Below are positions 4,812 through 6,822 of a stretch of 6,822 bases of DNA, piece after piece. The stretch covers positions 1 through 6,822 of the forward strand of contig NZ_JZWV01001068.1 of assembly GCF_000966975.1 (NCBI RefSeq). Direction: 5' to 3'. This DNA is from Streptomyces katrae (lineage in GTDB: Bacteria; Actinomycetota; Actinomycetes; Streptomycetales; Streptomycetaceae). The notes below the pieces were generated by a model that was not told where the DNA came from, searched no databases, and was given only the letters and a program-made list of their open reading frames with translations. A program made the translations under genes and the position numbers. Position 1 is the first letter of the stretch, and the number at the start of each line of letters is the position of its first letter.

Positions 4812-6822
4812 ATGTCGTGGACCCGCAGGTTCCCTGCCGTGCCGGCGGCGCTCCTCGCCGCCCTCCTCGCGCTCCTGTCCCTCCTCGCCGCCGCGCCCGA
4901 CGCCCGCGCGCACGAGGAGCGCCCCGTCACCCTCCCCGACGGCTCCGGATCCGTACCGGCCTACCGCGCGGCCGAGCCCGACCTGCTGGTCTGCAAGACC
5001 GACCGGGCCGACTTCGAACGCCGGATCGCGGGCTTCCCCGAACAGCTCAGGCAGCGCAACCTCACCCTCTACGAGCGCTGCGCGCAGAGCGGGTACCGCC
5101 ACCTCCAGGAGGCCGTGGACGCCGTCGACCGGCCGGGGATGAACATCGCGATCCTGCCCGGCCTCTACGAGGAGGAGCCCTCGCTCCCCAAGCCCACGGG
5201 GGAGTGCGCCCGCCTCGAGGCCCCGAACTCCGCGCTCGGCTACCAGATCCTGTCCTACGAGCAGCAGGTGCGGTGCCGCCACAACCAGAACCTGGTGGCG
5301 GTCCTCGGCAAGAAGGACCTGCAGATCGAGGGCACCGGAGCCGCCCGGACCGACGTGGTCATCGACGCCAAGTACCAGAAGCTGAACGCCATCCGCGCCG
5401 ACAAGTCCGACGGCGTCTACTTCCGCAACTTCACCGCGCAGCGCACGACCTTCAACTCCCTGTACGTACTCGCCGCCGACGGCTTCGTCATCGACGACGT
5501 ACTGACCCGCTGGAACGACGAGTACGGCTTCCTGACCTTCGCCAGCGACCACGGCCTCTACAAGAACTGCGAGTCCTACGGCAACGGCGACTCCGGCATC
5601 TACCCCGGCAGCGCCTCCAACATCAACGACGGCCGCGGCTACGACGTGCCCCGCTACTCCATCGAGATCACCGGCTGCCACAGCCACCACAACATGGTCG
5701 GCTACTCCGGCACCGCCGGGGACTCGGTCTGGGTCCACGACAACGAGTTCGACCAGAACATGGGCGGCGCCTCGATGGACAGCGCCTTCCCCGGACACCC
5801 CGGCCTCCCGCAGAACCACGCCCGCTTCGAACGGAACCTGATCCACGACAACAACGCCGACTACTACCACTACGTCGCCGACGGCACCTGCGCCAAACCG
5901 CCCGTCGCACGCGGCTACGAACAGGGCGTGGTCTGCCCGCAGATCTCCATGCCACCGGGCACCGGCATCATCACCGCCGGCGGCAACTGGAACGTCTACG
6001 AGAACAACTGGGTCTACGGGCACCGGCGCGCCGGCTTCTTCCTCAGCGCGGTGCCGGCCTTCATCCGCGGCGAGGAGAAGTGGTCCAAGCAGACCGACAC
6101 CTCCCACCACAACCGCTACGCGGGCAACATCCTCGGCAAGGACAGGTCCGGCGCCTCCCGCCCCAACGGCAGCGACGTGTGGTGGGACGGCCAGGGCCGG
6201 GGCAACTGCTGGCAGGACGGACCCGACGGCTCCACCCCGGGCACCCTCCCGCAGTGCGGCAGCGCGCGCGGCGAGGTCAGCGGGGCCTCGGCCCGGCTGG
6301 TGGGCGAACCGGTCAAGCTGACGCAGCTGCTCGTCTGCGCCGACTACAACGTCCAGGCCAGAAGGCTCCCGGCCGGCTGCGACTGGTACGGGGCCCGGGG
6401 CCTGGAGCGGGTCGAGACCCAGATCGCCCTGGCGGTGGCGGCCGTCCTGCTGCTGGTCGGCGGAGCCCTGTGGGGGCGCCGCCTGCGCCGCTCCCGGCTG
6501 GGCACGGCGGCCGCCCTGCTGGGGCTGGCCGGCCTGGCCCTGGACGTCGCCGGCTCCACGACCCCCCTGACACACACCCCCGTCCCCGCCCTCGCCCTGC
6601 TCCTGCTCGGCCTGTGGTGGACCGGCACCGGCCTGGCCCTGCGCCGCGAACGGCCCTGGCTGGCCCGCCTCACCCTGCTCCTGGGCGCCCTGACCCTGCT
6701 CGACGCCTTCGACAAGGCGGTCCTGATGATCCCCTGGATCCCGCTGAGTCCCGCCTGGATCCGGGCCCTGCTCGCGGTGGTGTGGACCCTGTGGGCAGCC
6801 GTCGCCTCCGCCCGCCCGGCCC
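4812..6822 (+). CDS. Exported right-handed beta-helix protein with polytopic membrane C-terminus, open at right edge
   Basis: Seen: 670 codons without a stop. Residues 1-33 are a Sec-type signal peptide (TRR, a Leu/Ala core at 12-28, likely cleavage after ARA). Residues 165-440 hold Asn/Asp/Gly-rich repeats like parallel beta-helix (PbH1) coils, e.g. DGVYFRNFTAQRTTFNSLYV (200-219), HGLYKNCESYGNGDSGIY (247-264) and WVHDNEFDQNMGGA (307-320). Twelve Cys (61 to 523) all lie in the exported part and could form disulfides. From 537 follow about five hydrophobic segments (near 537-555, 564-581, 592-610, 618-635, 648-668) with RRLRR at 556-560. Known: the fold occurs in polysaccharide lyases, epimerases and NosD-like proteins. 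No catalytic set is recognised, so the activity is open; extracellular glycan binding or modification is a guess. An in-frame GTG at 4764 would spoil the signal peptide, so the ATG is preferred. Codon bias and the signal peptide support the gene. Confidence 0.88.
   Translation, partial: MSWTRRFPAVPAALLAALLALLSLLAAAPDARAHEERPVTLPDGSGSVPAYRAAEPDLLVCKTDRADFERRIAGFPEQLRQRNLTLYERCAQSGYRHLQEAVDAVDRPGMNIAILPGLYEEEPSLPKPTGECARLEAPNSALGYQILSYEQQVRCRHNQNLVAVLGKKDLQIEGTGAARTDVVIDAKYQKLNAIRADKSDGVYFRNFTAQRTTFNSLYVLAADGFVIDDVLTRWNDEYGFLTFASDHGLYKNCESYGNGDSGIYPGSASNINDGRGYDVPRYSIEITGCHSHHNMVGYSGTAGDSVWVHDNEFDQNMGGASMDSAFPGHPGLPQNHARFERNLIHDNNADYYHYVADGTCAKPPVARGYEQGVVCPQISMPPGTGIITAGGNWNVYENNWVYGHRRAGFFLSAVPAFIRGEEKWSKQTDTSHHNRYAGNILGKDRSGASRPNGSDVWWDGQGRGNCWQDGPDGSTPGTLPQCGSARGEVSGASARLVGEPVKLTQLLVCADYNVQARRLPAGCDWYGARGLERVETQIALAVAAVLLLVGGALWGRRLRRSRLGTAAALLGLAGLALDVAGSTTPLTHTPVPALALLLLGLWWTGTGLALRRERPWLARLTLLLGALTLLDAFDKAVLMIPWIPLSPAWIRALLAVVWTLWAAVASARPA

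Noticed and set aside
3622..5142. A 506-codon plus-strand frame across hmgA and the divergent region
   Set aside because: Antisense to clear homogentisate dioxygenase sequence, then out of frame with the signal peptide gene; its composition is that of a shadow.
4722..6575. A 617-codon minus-strand frame opposite the beta-helix gene
   Set aside because: Val/Gly/Ala-rich shadow of the real plus-strand gene, which has a signal peptide, repeated coils and membrane segments.
1..6822. CRISPR array, tRNA, rRNA or insertion sequence
   Set aside because: No regularly spaced repeats, no recognisable RNA gene folds and no transposase or terminal repeats were seen; the only tandem repeat is the three-unit array at 3295-3346.

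Overview
The window looks like the chromosome of a streptomycete or a close actinomycete relative. The DNA is very GC-rich, with strong G/C bias at third codon positions. GTG starts are used, some genes have ribosome-binding sites and others appear leaderless, and the protein families are typical of Streptomyces. No RNA gene, IS element or CRISPR array was seen, and no stretch above 300 bases lacks a gene.

Left part, minus strand: a family III (CaiB/BaiF-type) CoA-transferase runs off the left edge (1-821). After a 198-base gap comes a gene (1020-2174) whose product resembles the C-terminal specificity domain of Type ISP restriction-modification enzymes. No methyltransferase or helicase part is attached to it or adjacent to it. 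Divergent from this gene is a 56-residue, highly charged protein with two copies of the motif TPSQAEGER (2292-2462, plus strand). Its 3' end overlaps, tail to tail, the end of the next gene.

Centre, minus strand: homogentisate 1,2-dioxygenase (hmgA, 4659-3345) is followed by a GntR/HutC-type regulator (3241-2381), probably in one transcription unit. hmgA opens the homogentisate ring in phenylalanine/tyrosine catabolism. In this copy an extra base in a G run at 3691-3695 shifts the frame before all three iron ligands, so the gene is broken unless this is a sequencing error. Upstream of hmgA is a consensus-like promoter with a 28-bp imperfect palindrome over its -10 and start region, a textbook repressor operator. 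Three tandem 17-18 bp repeats fill part of the hmgA-gntR gap and carry a sequence resembling the operator half-site.

Right part, plus strand: divergent from hmgA is a long gene (4812 to the right edge) with no stop inside the window. It encodes an exported protein with a signal peptide, a right-handed beta-helix body with 12 cysteines, and a polytopic membrane C-terminus. Its function is unknown.

The best candidates for something new are the hmgA operator/repeat circuit, the free-standing Type ISP specificity-like protein beside the TPSQAEGER mini-protein, and the beta-helix/membrane protein. Three genes without a Shine-Dalgarno have -10-like hexamers 6-7 bases before their start codons, which suggests leaderless mRNAs.
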